Of a DNA stretch of 64,000 bases, positions 48,552-61,017 are shown in pieces (position 1 is the stretch's first letter; every line of letters starts with the position of its first letter). The stretch covers positions 334,404,302-334,468,301 of the forward strand of contig NC_081413.1 in the NCBI RefSeq assembly GCF_030272615.1, in the 5' to 3' direction. The position numbers and the translations under genes are program-made. The notes under the pieces were generated by a model. It made no database searches. It was not told the origin of the DNA and was given only the letters and a program-made list of their open reading frames with translations. This stretch comes from Cryptomeria japonica. Its lineage: Eukaryota > Streptophyta > Pinopsida > Cupressales > Cupressaceae.

Positions 48552-51370
48552 AAGTTGTGTGTTAGAAATAGCTTCATTATCTGATTATTTTGTGAGGTTT
48601 GTAAGTAGTTGCAGGTCTTTTATCATTGGTGGATCACCTTAGTAGTTTATTTTTTAGTTTACTACTTATCTTCCTATCCCTTTTCTAGTCATTTTTCAAT
48701 TAAGTTTTAGGTGATCAAATAGGAAGCCAGCCTATAATCCGGAGGTCTACTCTCCCAATAGGATACCCGCAACCTGAGAGTAGTCCAATGTGTCACGGGA
48801 TTGCAGGAAATTCAAGCTTGCATCGGGTGCAAATCCTCGTGACAACAATTTTTTCTCCTAATATGTATATCTCTTATGATAGTTCCTTAGTGCAAGAGGA
48901 TACTATTGTGGTACAAGAGGATTATATGATTAAAATTCCTGTCTATGAGGATTTCCCTTTCATTCAGTCCAAGGAAAGTCCTATTCATGAAGATCTATTT
49001 AAGGTTGATAATTCTTTTTATGAAGCATTTGATGATTTCATTTATACTAGCCCCCCCTTCAAATATTCCTTAACCACCTTTTTCTAAAAGATTGATCAAT
49101 ATGATACATGCAAATGGTTATGAAACTCCTAAAAAACCTATGATTTTTGTTAAGGGTGGTAGTAGTCCTCAAATTACTCAACCTCCTAGCAAACCTGTGA
49201 TTGTTGTTAAGGGTGGTAGTAACATTCAAATTACTCAAACTCCTAATAAATTGGCGATTATGGTTAAACGAGGTTATAGTTATAAAATTCCTTATGAGTA
49301 CGCTAAGTAAATCACCCAACAAGGTTACAATGTGATTTCCTATGCATACAACACAAGAAATAATAGGAAACCTGATCCTCCTCCAGTTATTCCTTCCTCT
49401 CTTCCTACTTATCAACCAATACTTCCTACAACAACTCATATTTCTCAACATCTTGGAAAGGATTATGATGTTATTGAACAACTTCAAGCTACTCTTGCCA
49501 AGATATCTATTTCGGATATGATGCAAAATTCACCCATATATCATAAAATATTGCAAGATGCTTTAAATAAATTAGATGTTCCACCTATTGTGACACCCAC
49601 TAATAATATGGATTCTTTGGTAGATTGTATGCATACAACTAAAGCCGACATTGTGTTTTCTGAATATGAGTTGCCTCTCAAAGACATTCAAAATTAATAT
49701 GATCCTCTTATGTTTATTGTCCTTATTAATGGTAATGCTATAAGAACTTTGGTGGATAATGAATCTAGTCTTAATATTTTTAACAATGAATTATTACACA
49801 AGATAAAAGTGGATACTTCTCTTATTCAACTTGATTCTATTTCTATTAGTGGATTTGATAATGTTTCTAGAGATTTGTTAGGTACTATAACCTTTCCCAT
49901 TGAGATATGTCTTGTTATTTTACCTATGCCTATTGAGGTAATGCTGCAGAAAATTATTTATAACCTTCTTCTAGGAAGAGCTTAGATTCATGCTATGAAA
50001 TTTGTTTCTTCAACTCTTCATCACAAAATAAAGTTCATTTATGAAAATAAGATGTATACTTTAGAAGTTGGCACAAATCTACAAGCTTTCTTGAAAACCT
50101 CATTTGAATCTCAAAATCCTTTAAATTATTCAATTTCGTCTCTAATAAAAGTAAAAACACCATCTTCTCCTGAAGATACACCTTCACCTAAAGAGGTACT
50201 CTTAGAAGATGATTGGGGATCATTCGATTTACACCTTCCTTTGTGGGAAAATATAAAGTCCATCCAAGAGAATCTAAGACCAAAGAAGATGATATGGTGG
50301 AGCCCAAAATAGAGTCAACTTTATCTGAACAACTTAGTAAGAATTTTGTGGCTGCTTATAATTCAAACACTTCTTCCAGTTCATCTACTTATGACATTGA
50401 GACATATGAGGCCCCACCATCTCTTTTTGATATGACTTCTCTTTATGATTTTGGGTTTCCATATTATAGCTAAAAGTGGATACAATGATAATGGTTGTGG
50501 TACAAGTGAATAAGGGATTAGAGTTCCTTTAGAAAATCACATACGTGAAGCATAATTTGGACTTGGATATAATCCTTCAAATCTCACCAAAGCATCTCAT
50601 AGATCATCTCTCAATGTGAATGTTACATTTTCTTCTCAATATATTCCTTTGGTTTAATCTTCATATCATTGATGAACCTTTACCTTCTATTCAATCTAAA
50701 TTGCAAACATTTAATATTGATGACTTTGATATATTAGATGAAGCCCTTGATGACTTCATCTCAATCAAAACATCATTTACATTTCTCAAAACTTGTCCCA
50801 CTGATAATGATATTGTGATGATTAACAATCTTCTTTATGAGGCTTTACAAGAGGTTGATAGGGTTGACAACACCCTTTATGAGGTTTTACCTTCTATTCA
50901 TTCCAATATCTTCCCTTATATAAATGAGGCCCTAATGAATAATACTTTTCCCTCTCCTAAAATTTATCTTATGCATGAGGAATTTTGTGTGCAGGAAGAT
51001 GAAACTATTATCATTTCCTCTAATGAACTCCCCTTTGGAGATGAAGCATTGAAAAATGACGTCTCTCCTCCCAAACATAATCTCTTTCATTAGAATACTT
51101 TGGTGCAAGAGAAACATGACTTAGAGGTGTATTCTTCTCTTAGAGACTACTTTGTTAATCAAGACATTTCAATACACATCATGATACTTGTTTTCTTGAA
51201 GACATTTCTCCCAAAATTCAAGAGGAATCCTTCACCTCCCAAATGGACATGAATGTTGTTAATAAATATGTGTATCCCCGAATAAAAATCAATCCTTATT
51301 CTTCCATTCATCCTTTTGGTGCTTCAAAATATGCTTACACTATCAATATCAATAAGGTTTGTGTTAAAAG
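48552..51370 (+). pseudogene. Element E: gypsy-like gag/protease region, decayed
   Basis: A leader (48,552-48,840, ending gcaaatcctcgtgacaac) precedes an acidic segment (48,788-49,087) with VQEDTIVVQED and EAFDDFI. Frame 3 from 49,092 has three repeats of a VVKGGS-type motif and a proline stretch. It then has a retropepsin-like core at about 49,700-50,080, with LINGNAIRTLVDNESSLNI and LLLGRA, stop, IHAMKFVSSTLH. That pattern is typical of plant Ty3/gypsy protease regions, although the conserved Gly near the active Asp is Glu here. Stops are at 49,308, 49,695, 49,983 and 50,310. A second acidic segment (50,620-51,093) repeats EALDDFI and VQEDE. No RT or integrase follows before or after element D. 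Confidence 0.6.
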
Positions 51371-52722
51371 TGTTGGATATTGCTGAGAAGTTTGCTGGAT
51401 TAATATTTTGTCATTGATGTCAACATATTCTTCTGTGTATTCTAATATTACTGTTAGACTAAATGAGTTGGTTTGGTCAGTATGTTGCTGATGAGTTGTT
51501 GTGGTTTAATGGGTTTTGATATGCTTATCTCTAGTTGATTCAACAAAGTTTTAGAAGTTCACATGGTGATTTGATCATGTTGTGTGATCCGATATTGAGG
51601 TTGTTCTTCAGTTGTTTGTGTTATTCAGTATTCTAGTTTGTGCTTCATATTTCTCTGAAACTATTGTATCTTGGTTTGTGGATTTGGTAGAGTGTTTGGG
51701 ACATTCATATGTGTCCTCAACTCATATGGTTCATGATTTGGAAGTCCGCAAGTGAATCTTTCAGTTTGACAATCAGTTGAGTTGGTGTTCTTGAGGTTCG
51801 GTATAATGATGATGGAGATTCTAGTAAGTAGTGATGTTGAGGTTGTTTCTGTGGTGATTCACATTTCTTGTGGATGTTTCTAGATTGGGTCCTATTCATG
51901 TTGATGGTCCACATTGATCGTTGTGCACATTGTTGATCATTTTCTTGATTTGGTGGTGTTCTTCATGTAATGCGACATTCTTGGTGATTGTAGCGTGTTG
52001 CGGATGATTGAGGCACAATTATTGGTGGTGTTTCTTAGTTGTGGTATTGATATGGGTCTAGACTATGTCTTAGCCGACATTGTTTGGTCCATATGTGTTG
52101 TTGTAGCATATGAGGTTAATATTTTGTTATTTGTGTTGAGGGTTTAGCCGACCTTGAAATATAGGTTGATGATTTGTATTAATATATGTAATATTCATGT
52201 GAGAGATGTATTTGCATGTGTGAACATTGAATTAATCTTTCAGTAGTAAAGGAGAAGTGCAAAAGAGGTCAAAAAAATGTGAATAAGTGTGAAGAGAAGA
52301 GTTTGAGTATCCGTGCTTAACCGAAATTGTAACCAGGCATTGGGAGATGTTATTTTCATAGTTCATGTAATCTAGATTGTTGTCTGAATCTTGTAAGACA
52401 GTGAACCTTCATCAGGGTTATAGCACTTCATGTATTTGAGTAGTGAGCTCTAGGCAGTGTGTCTCAATGCATGTGCATTCCCCATTGTAATATTTACATT
52501 TACTCCTAATAGGGTATTATCTCATTATGGGTAGGTTCTCACCGTGGTTTTTGTCTTAACTGGGTTATCCATGTCAAAAATCTTGGTGTTATGTGTGTTA
52601 TTGATGTGGTGATGGTTTATGCTTTCATTACTAATAATTAGATCTGAATTTAAGTTTGAGTTATGTAGAGTTTGTGAGCAAACTGATTTACCCCCTCTCA
52701 GTTTGTTGCATTGTTGCCAACA
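51371..52722 (+). repeat. 5' LTR of element D
   Basis: It runs TGTTGGATATTGCTGAG to CCAACA. The conserved blocks are caccgtggtttttgtc at 52,539 and gatttaccccctctcagttt at 52,684, and a cctaatagggta word is at 52,505. It has fewer iterated taac-x-gg words than A. Confidence 0.92.
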
Positions 52723-52724
52723 AT

Positions 52725-52736
52725 TGGTATCAGAGC
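52725..52736 (+). other. Primer binding site of element D
   Basis: TGGTATCAGAGC, two bases after the LTR end, complementary to initiator-Met tRNA. Confidence 0.9.
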
Positions 52737-52763
52737 TAGATCTTTCGAAAGAATCTTGACCAC

Positions 52764-55700
52764 TTGAGGAGATCTGGGATAGCAACCTTTTCTTTTGAGA
52801 AGGATAGTCCGAGGTTTGATGGAATGAATTACGCTCTCTTGAAGAACCAGATGGAATGCCATTTGAGATGCATTGGTGAAGACTACTGGAAGATTACTAA
52901 GAATGTGTATAATGTTCCTCAGAATGGTCCTACATCGCCAAATGAGATTAAGGAAGCTAAACTCAATATTAGAGTGAAGGAAGCATTGTTGAGTGCCTTG
53001 TCTGATTCTTAGATGACTAATGTGATGGATTTGTAGACTACTCATGAGATATGGAAGAAGATAGAGACTTTGTATGAAGGTGATACTCAAGTAAAAGTTG
53101 CTAAGTTGTAGAGCTTGAAAGGAAAGTATGAGATGCTGAAGATGGACGAAGATGAGAACATTACCTCCTTTATGCAGAAAGTGAATGAGTTGGTGTTGAA
53201 CATCAGATATACCGTTGGAGTATTGGAATAATTTGAGATTGTTGCTAAGGTGCTAAAATCCTTGCATCCTTACAAGCACAAGGCTATTGCTATTGAAGAG
53301 GTTCAGTCTGTGATAGATGTGACTAGAGACATGCTGATTGGAAAGCTTGCTGCTTTTGAGTTGAGAAAATTCGGTGAAGCCCCTCCTAAGTCTGAATCTA
53401 CATTCAAAGCTACTGTATTTGGGAAGCAAAAATATGATTTGGGAGAAATTTATACAAGGGTATCCAGACATGAGAAGCATATGAGAGAGCTTGAAGAAGA
53501 AGATATAGATCTTGAAGAGCTTGAAGCCCTGATTGCTAGAAGATTGCCTAGGGGTGCCGGTAAGTATGAAGGAAAGTTGCCTCTTAAATGTTTTTCATGC
53601 AATAAGATAGGACATTTTGCCTCAAGATGTCCGGAAAGAGTTTTTGAGAAGCCATTTAAGTCATATAAACCTAAATATTAGAAGAAGTGTTATTTTGTTT
53701 CTAATGAAGGTGTGACTGATGATGAGTCTGAGAAAGGAAATTCAGGAGATGAATGGGTGTTCATTGCTATCATGGAAGATGATCCGATGACTGTTGATTA
53801 TACTAGCTGCATTGTTGATGAGAAAGCTTTAGTTACTAAATTTGAAGAGAAAGATGAATGAGTTATTGACAATGGTTTCTCTAATCATATGACAAGTGAT
53901 AAGAGCAAGTTTGTCAGTATGGAAAAGTATGATGGTGGTGTAGTAAGGTTTGGAGATGACAAAGCTAGTATAATTCATGGTAGAGGTTCTATTTCTCTTG
54001 ATGGTAAGAATAACACTGATGATATCTTGTATGTTGAAGCTCTTAAGCATAATCTTTTGAGTGTTGGATAGATGGTTGATAAGGAATATGATTTGCAATG
54101 AAAAAATGGAAAATGTAAGATCTTGAGTAGTTCCAAAACTGAAATTGCATCAGTTATAAAGACTAAAGGTAATATCTTTCACTTGAATGCTGGTGGTAAA
54201 AGTTGTTTGATTGCTCATATTGATGAAATTTAGTTATGGCATAGAAGGATGTTTTATGTGAATTTTGTTTACACATAGTTAAGATAAGTTCTGCTCAAGA
54301 TGTAAGAGATATGCCTAAGATTGTAAAGCCTTCTAATATGGTATCTAAGGAATGTCAATTAGGGAAACAAATAAGAGTTTCTTTTAAAAGCAAATAGTAT
54401 ACTTCTAATGGGATATTGGATCTTGTGCATACTGATTTGTGTGACCCCTTTATAGTGGGAAGCTTGCAGGGTGATAGGTATTTCATGTTTCTCATTGATG
54501 ACTATTCGAGAATGATGTGGGTTAGCTTCTTAAGGGAGAAGTCTGAAGCATTGGAGAAGTTTAAGATTTTCAAAGCTATGGTTGAGATAGAGACTAGAAA
54601 GAAGTTGAAATGTCTGAGATTTGACAGAGGTGGTGAATTTACCTCCGGTGAATTCAATTCTTTTTGTGAAGAGAATGGGGTGAAGAGAGATTTATCTGCT
54701 CTATGGACCCCTCAACAAAATGGTGTTGTGGAAAGGAAGAACAAGACAATCTAGGAAGCTGCTAGAACCATAATGATTGAAGAAAATGTTCTGCATGTCT
54801 ATTGGAGAGAAGTCGTGAGTACTACAGTGTATACCTTTAACTGGGTGCATATCAAAGGTGATACCGGTAAGACTCCTTATGAGTTATGGTTTGGTCACAT
54901 TCCTATAGTTAGATATTTCTAAATTTTTGGTAGTAAATGCCATATTAAAAGAGATGAAGATCTAGGGAAGTTTGATGCTAGAAATGATGAAGGAATCCTT
55001 CTTGGTTATTGTACTAAGAGTAAGGCCTACTAGTGTTATAACAAGAGATTGAGAAAGATAATTGAAAGTGCTAATGTGAAGGTTGATGAAGGAAATGAGT
55101 ATCAGCCCAGATGCTCTAGATATGATTCAGATGATTAGATTGTCAGTCCAAATAGAGGAAAGAAAATGCAGACCCAGAACCAAGTTCATATTTCTCTAGA
55201 AAAGCCTGAGAATGAAGGATAAGCTAGTGCAGAAGAAAGAGTTCAAGAGTCTAAAAATCATGAAAATCCTAAGACTCCTAGGCATGAAAGGTTAAATAAT
55301 TCAGAGAATTAGATTATAGGTTATAAGAATAAAGGTGTGATGACTAGGAGAATAGTTACTGAAGAGTATTGCTTGATTTGTAAGATTGAACCTAAAGATG
55401 TTGATGAATCTTGTAAAGATGAAAGTTGGGTTAAAACTATGGAAGAAGAGTTGAATCGGATTGAAAAGAATAATACATGAATTCTTGTTCCAAGACCTAA
55501 GGATAAGAATGTAATTGAAACTAAATGGGTGTTTTAGAATAAATTGAATGAGAAAGGTGAAGTTATTGGAAATAAAGCAAGACTTGTTTGTAAGGGTTAT
55601 TCTTAGATGGAAGGTATTGATTTTGAGGAGAGTTTTGCTTCGATAGCTAGAATTGAAGCTGTTAGACTATTTCTTGCTTATGTTGCTTACAAAGATTTCA

Positions 55701-56925
55701 AAGTGTATCAGATGGATGCCAAGTCAACCTTTCTTAATGGTGAGTTGAAATCTTCAACAAGTCTATATTGAGCAACGAGATGGATTTTAGTTGACAAAGG
55801 AAAAGGATATGGTTTGCAGGTTGAAGAAAGAACTGTATGGATTGAAGCAAGCTCCAAGAGCTTGGTATGCCAGATTGGATAAGTATCTGATGAAGCTTGA
55901 ATTCAATAAAGGTATTGCTGACTGTAATCTATAGTTCAAGATTGATAATGATGACATCTTAATTGTTGAAGTTTTTGTTGATGATATTATTTTTGATGGA
56001 AATGATGGTTTGTGTAAGAAGTTGGTTGATGATATGCATAATGAGTTTGAAATGTCTATGATCGGTGAGATGAATTTCTTTTTGGGATTGCAAATTACTG
56101 ACTTGGATAAAGGTATTTTCATATCTCAATCTAACTATGTGAAGGAATTGCTGAAAAAGTTTGGTTTAGATGATGCAAAGCCTGTTGGTACACCTATGGT
56201 GATTGAATGTAAGTTGACAAAGGATGATGATTCTCTGAAGACAAATCAGACTAGATATTGATCTATGATTGGTGGTTTGTTGTATTTGACTCAGAATAGA
56301 CCAAATATTATGAATGCTATATATCTTGTTGCTAGATTTCAAGCTAATCCCAAGGAATCTCATGTTGTTGCCATGAAAAGAATTTTTAGATATTTGAAAG
56401 GAACAATTGATTTTGGTTTGTGGTATCCTAGAGATGATTATTTCACTTTGAGTGCTTTTAGTGATGCTGATTGGGTAGGTGATGTTGATGATAAGAAGAG
56501 TAATAGTGGTGGTGCATTTTTCTTGGGTAAGAGATTGGTTTCATGGGTGAGTAAAAATTAGAATGCTATATCTTTATTTATTGCAGAAGCTTAATACATT
56601 GTTGCTGCCAGCAATCGTACTCAAGTGATTTGGATGAAAGAGAAGCTGAAGGATATCAGTTATATTTGATGAGCCTACTGCTATGTACTATGATAATTCA
56701 AGTGCTATAAACATTTCTAAGAATTTGGTGTTGTATTCAACGACCAAGCATATATCAATCAAGTTTCATTTCTTGAGAGAGAAGGTGAATAAGAAGGAAG
56801 TCAAATTGGAGTATGTATCTAAAAAGGAATAGATTGTAGATATATTCATGAAGCATTTGTCTAAAGATATATTTGAGTATCTCAGATTTAAGATGGGGGT
56901 GATTGCCCCTCTTGATGAGAACTAA
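52764..56925 (+). pseudogene. gag-pol: Element D gag-pol polyprotein, heavily degraded
   Basis: Gag lies in frame 3 from 52,764, with stops at 53,010 and several more up to 53,230. The segment 53,250-53,681 is open and carries a CCHC knuckle (CFSCNKIGHFASRC, about 53,600). Protease is damaged: DNGFSNHMT at 53,868 instead of DSGCSHHMT, with an upstream Trp codon turned to TGA. Integrase survives at 54,416-54,754 (HTDLCDP, LRFDRGGEF, NGVVERKN). RT and RNase H are recognisable from 55,500, with [11 protein letters not shown] (about 55,840), FVDDIIFDG (about 55,975) and SDADWVGDVDDKK (about 56,460). Frameshifts fall between integrase and RT. Many stops are TGG to TAG/TGA or CAA/CAG to TAA/TAG changes. 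Not functional. Confidence 0.9.
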
Positions 56926-57264
56926 GATGCATGGAGTTGCATCAGTCTGGTGGACTTCACAGAGATATCTTGTGATCCAGATTGATGAGTGAGACTGCTA
57001 CTCAGGGGGAGTTGTCAGTGTTTGAACCACATACTTATTTAGATGTCCAGATTTGTGTTTTTGTTCTAAGGTGGAGAGAATCAACATTTTTGCTGTATTT
57101 GTCTTTTGAATTGATGTCAAAAGGGGAGAGAAGCATGTGAAAAAATGCTATATCATGTGTTGATCTCAGGGGGAGATTGTTGAGAGTTATGGGTTGTTGA
57201 TTTCTTTCTTTGCATTGATAGTTTTTTACATTGATATGTTGCTATCAATGCCAAAGGGGGAGAT
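56926..57264 (+). other. Element D 3' untranslated region with four G-rich tracts
   Basis: PPT-like tracts are at 57,004 (cagggggagt), 57,118 (caaaaggggagaga), 57,168 (cagggggagatt) and the terminal 57,252 (caaagggggagatt), which abuts the 3' LTR. The third is followed by gttgagag, an imperfect LTR start. Confidence 0.75.
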
Positions 57265-58623
57265 TGTTGGATATTACTGAGAAGTTCGCTGGAATAATGT
57301 TTTATCATTGATGTAAACATATTCTTCTGTGTATTCCATTGTTGCAGTCAGATTAAATGATTTGGTTTGGTTAGTATGTTGCAGATGAGTTGTTGCAGCT
57401 TAATGGGTTTTAAGATTCTTATCTCTAGTTGATTAAATAGAAGTTTCAAAAGTTTGCATGGTGATTTGATCATGTTGTGTGATCTAGTATTGAGGTTGTT
57501 CTTTAGTTATTCGTGTTATTCGGTATTTTGGTTTGTTCTCTGGATTGATCCGGAACTGCTATATCTTGGTTTGTGGATTTGGCAGAGTATTTGGGACTTT
57601 CATATGTGTCCTCAATTTAAATGGTTCATGATTTGGAAGTCCGCAAGTGAATCTTTTAGTTTGACAGTCAGTTGAGTTAGTGTTCTTGAGGTTCAATATA
57701 ACGATGATGGATATTCTAGTAAGTAGTGATTTTGTGGTTGTTTCTATGGTAATTCAGATTGCTTGTGGATGTTTGTAGATCAGGTCCTATCCATGTTGAT
57801 GGTCCGTATTGATCATTGTGCACATTATTGATCATTTTCTTGATCCGGTGGTGTTCTTCATATTATGCACCATTCTTGGTGATTGTAGCATGTTGCAGAT
57901 GATCGAGGCATAATTCTTGGTGGTGTTTCTTGGTTGCAGTATTGATTTGGGTCCAGAATATATATTAGAAAATATTGTTTTGGTCTGGATGTGTTGTTGT
58001 AGCATTTGAGGTTAATATTTTGTTATTTGTGTTGAGGGTTTAGCCGAACTTGAAATATAGGTTGATGATTTGTATAAATATAAGTAATAGTCATGTGAGA
58101 GATGTATCTGCATGTGGAAACATTGAATTAATCTTTTAATAGTAGAGGAGAAGTGTGAAAGAGTGCAAAAAAGTGAGAAGAAGTGTGAAGAGTAGATTTT
58201 GAGTATTTGTGCTTAACTAAAACTGTAACCAGGCATTGGAAGATGCTATTTTCATAGTTCATGTAATCCAGATTTTTGTTCGAATTTTGTAAGGTAGTGA
58301 GCCTTCCTTAGGGTTGTAGCCCTTCTTGTATTTGAGCAGTGAGCTCTAGGCAGTGTGCCTAAATGTATGTGCATTCCCCATTGTAATATTTACATTTACT
58401 CCTAATAGGGTATTATCTCATTGTGGGTAGGTTCCCACCGTGGTTTTTCCCTTAACCAGGTTTTCCACGTCAAAAATCTTGGTGTTATGTGTGTTATTGA
58501 TGTGGTGACGATTTATGCTTTCATTGCTAATAATCAAATCCAAATTTAATTTTGAGTTGTGTAGAGTATGTGAGCAAACTGATTCACCCCCCCTCCTCTC
58601 AGTTTGCTGCATTGTTGCCAACA
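57265..58623 (+). repeat. 3' LTR of element D
   Basis: It runs TGTTGGATATTACTGAG to GTTGCCAACA, followed by target copy AAAAG. It diverges from the 5' LTR at numerous positions, more than in the C pair. Confidence 0.93.
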
Positions 58624-58628
58624 AAAAG

Positions 58629-61017
58629 TTCCCCCCATTACAATTTCATATGCATTGAAATCTTCACTTTTACATCTTTTCTAAATAAGAATATAGTGAA
58701 AATGAGATAGAAATAAATATCCCTATAGATCTTATATCTTATAGAATAAGTTTCCCTACTTCTTTCTTGTTTACACATATTTCTTCACATGACTTGCCTT
58801 TCTTTAGAGAAGATCAAATCTTGTTTAACATTCCTCAGAGATCATTTTTTCACTTTTCACCTTTACAAATTTATTATTTTATGCTTATCATCTCATGTAT
58901 GGTCTTACTTCCATTTATTTTAGAGAGTTTTATATGTCATATTCAACTTCTTTGTCCAATATATCATTTAATTATATAATATATAGGTGTCTATTATGTT
59001 GCTCCTCACTATGTGACATTAGTAGCTTACCTATTGGGTGACTCATTGTAATTCATGGTGGTACAATTTCATGTACAATTATACTTTGGTGGCAACATGA
59101 TGGACCAGTTTATATCTTCTCTTGTCTCTATTATGGGGGGAAATGATACTTCTCAAATATTTCTCCTTCTTAAGAATAAAATTTCCTTTTATCGAGTTGT
59201 ATCTTTTACAATGAATCCTTCTATATTGTGGGCTTGCATATCCCTGATGAGGATTCTATTCCTCTTGTAGGAAAATATATCCCTAATAGGGATAATTTCC
59301 TTATTTTAGAAGAGTGTGTCCTGTATAAATGATCTCTCTTTGGTGTTAAATGTGTATCATCATCTCCTTGCTTGGGGGGAAAGAATGATACTTCAATTCT
59401 CTCTCCCTTGCAAGGATTACATTTTTCTTTTGTTGACTTGCATATTTCATAACTTGAGGTCCTTTCTTAGATAGAGTGGTCCTTCATATGAGTACGCATA
59501 TGTTCATTGGCTAGACTTGTTCTTTGTTTTAGATGGTACATCTTCTTATGAACAATCTCTCCTTAGTGAATGTGTACTATCCCTCATTAAGAGTCCACTT
59601 TTCCTAGCATTAGGGAAGGTGTGTATTCTTAGTCCCATTCTCCTTCCAAATATGTTATCCTTATTAAATATGTCCTCTATTTTTGGAGGTAGATATCTTT
59701 ATATAAAGACTTCTTCCTTTTTGCATCCCTCAAAAGGATCCCTTTACACTTTTTGCAAGATATCTCTTTTAAAACTATCTTTTCCTTGCGCATAAGAGTT
59801 ATGCCTCTTTAGCTTGGAGTTATGTACATTGTTTCCTAAAAGGTATCTTCTTGGTGAAGAAGGAATCCTCATTTTTATCTTTCCCTTAATACATCAATAT
59901 AGGGCTGTATTGACATCTTAAGGAGGGGCATACATGCGACCTCCTTGTAGCATATATTTAATTCAAGTTGTGGATTTCCTTGCATGATATATTGATTGGT
60001 TATCCTCGTTTAATTTAACTTGTGTATTTCCTTGCATGATTCCTTTCTTGGTTATCCTTTTTCAATTCAAGTTTGTATATAACCTTACAAACAATGTGAT
60101 TTGTTTTGTTATCCTTATTAAATATCTTATACAAGTTGTTACATGCTCAAAAACAAATCAAAGTCTTAGATGAGATGCTTAACTCTTGAAACTAGATGAC
60201 ATTTTGGCAAGATGAGTTTACTAACATAACACAACTTGCTCGACCTTTCAACTAGTCCTTTTAGATAGGTTTACTAGAATAACACAACTTGCTAGATCTT
60301 TCAACCTTTGCCTTTTCAATTCCTTAGGGTGTGTTGACTAGCATAACACAACTTGCTAGACCTTTCAAATCTTCTTTCTCTCTTTTTAGGATGAGTGGAT
60401 CTAGCATAACACAACTTGATACTTGAATCTTCCTTTCCACATGAATCGCACAAAATAACACAACTTGTTGGGTCATGAGAAAATGTGTCTCCATGGATCA
60501 CCTAGCATAACACAACCTTCTAGCCCATGGAATACATTTTTCCTCTCATGGATCACCTAGCATAACATAGCTTGATAGCTTGTGGAATCCATGTTTTCCC
60601 TTTTCTCTCCCCTATGAACCCATGAGCATAACATACCTTTCTATTTATTGCATCATGGTTCATCACATGATGTGTGCTCTTGCTCTTTCCATGTAACGAC
60701 TTATGCTCTTGCAATAACATTCTGAGATGATATTAGTGGTTGAGACATTTTGAATATCGAGGTCTCTTCAAGTAGTTGACTTGGAGCCTTTATATTTAAT
60801 ATTGAATCCTTTGTGTCTTTTGTCTTTATCTTACATGTCCTTGCATATGATTGTATAAGTTAAGACCCTAGGCTTGTAGGTTTGTTTCCTTGAATATAGT
60901 GATGTATTATCTCTTTGTGGTCTTTCTCCCAATTGCTCATCTCTCTCTATCTCTCTTTTTGCTATTTTACAGTGAGTATGTGCATAGGCTCATTCTCTTT
61001 CTAAAGTGGGGGCTAAA
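58629..61017. other. T-rich noncoding 3' part of element E
   Basis: It continues element E after the element D insertion. No RT, integrase or other protein is recognisable. From 60,220 to 60,650 a short motif recurs about eight times (separate entry). It ends aaagtgggggctaaa at about 61,003-61,017, a PPT-like purine run before the LTR start. Confidence 0.55.
60221..60652 (+). repeat. Iterated CTAGCATAACACAACTTG motif, about eight copies
   Basis: Copies start near 60,221, 60,274, 60,338, 60,401, 60,451, 60,502, 60,557 and 60,633. The fuller ones begin CTAGCA and end TGCTAG, so the arms can pair around an ataacacaact core. Spacing is about 50-75 bases. The intervening sequences differ, except that copies 6 and 7 share atggatcac upstream. 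It lies in the noncoding 3' part of element E. Confidence 0.85.

Larger units (their letters stand above)
51371..58623 (+). mobile_element. Element D: full-length but heavily decayed Copia retrotransposon
   Basis: A 7,253-bp element is inserted in element E with exact target duplication AAAAG (51,366-51,370 and 58,624-58,628). LTRs of 1,352 and 1,359 bp run TGTTGGATATT to GTTGCCAACA. It has a PBS and a terminal PPT. The gag-pol order matches A and C, but with many more stops, so it is probably the oldest of the four. It postdates element E, which it interrupts. Confidence 0.93.

Noticed and set aside
49059-49526. Minus-strand 155-aa ORF with repeats
   Set aside because: It is antisense to the repeated VVKGGS part of element E, with no family similarity.
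57454-57675. 73-aa plus-strand ORF
   Set aside because: It lies in the 3' LTR of element D, and the 5' LTR copy is not open in the same way.
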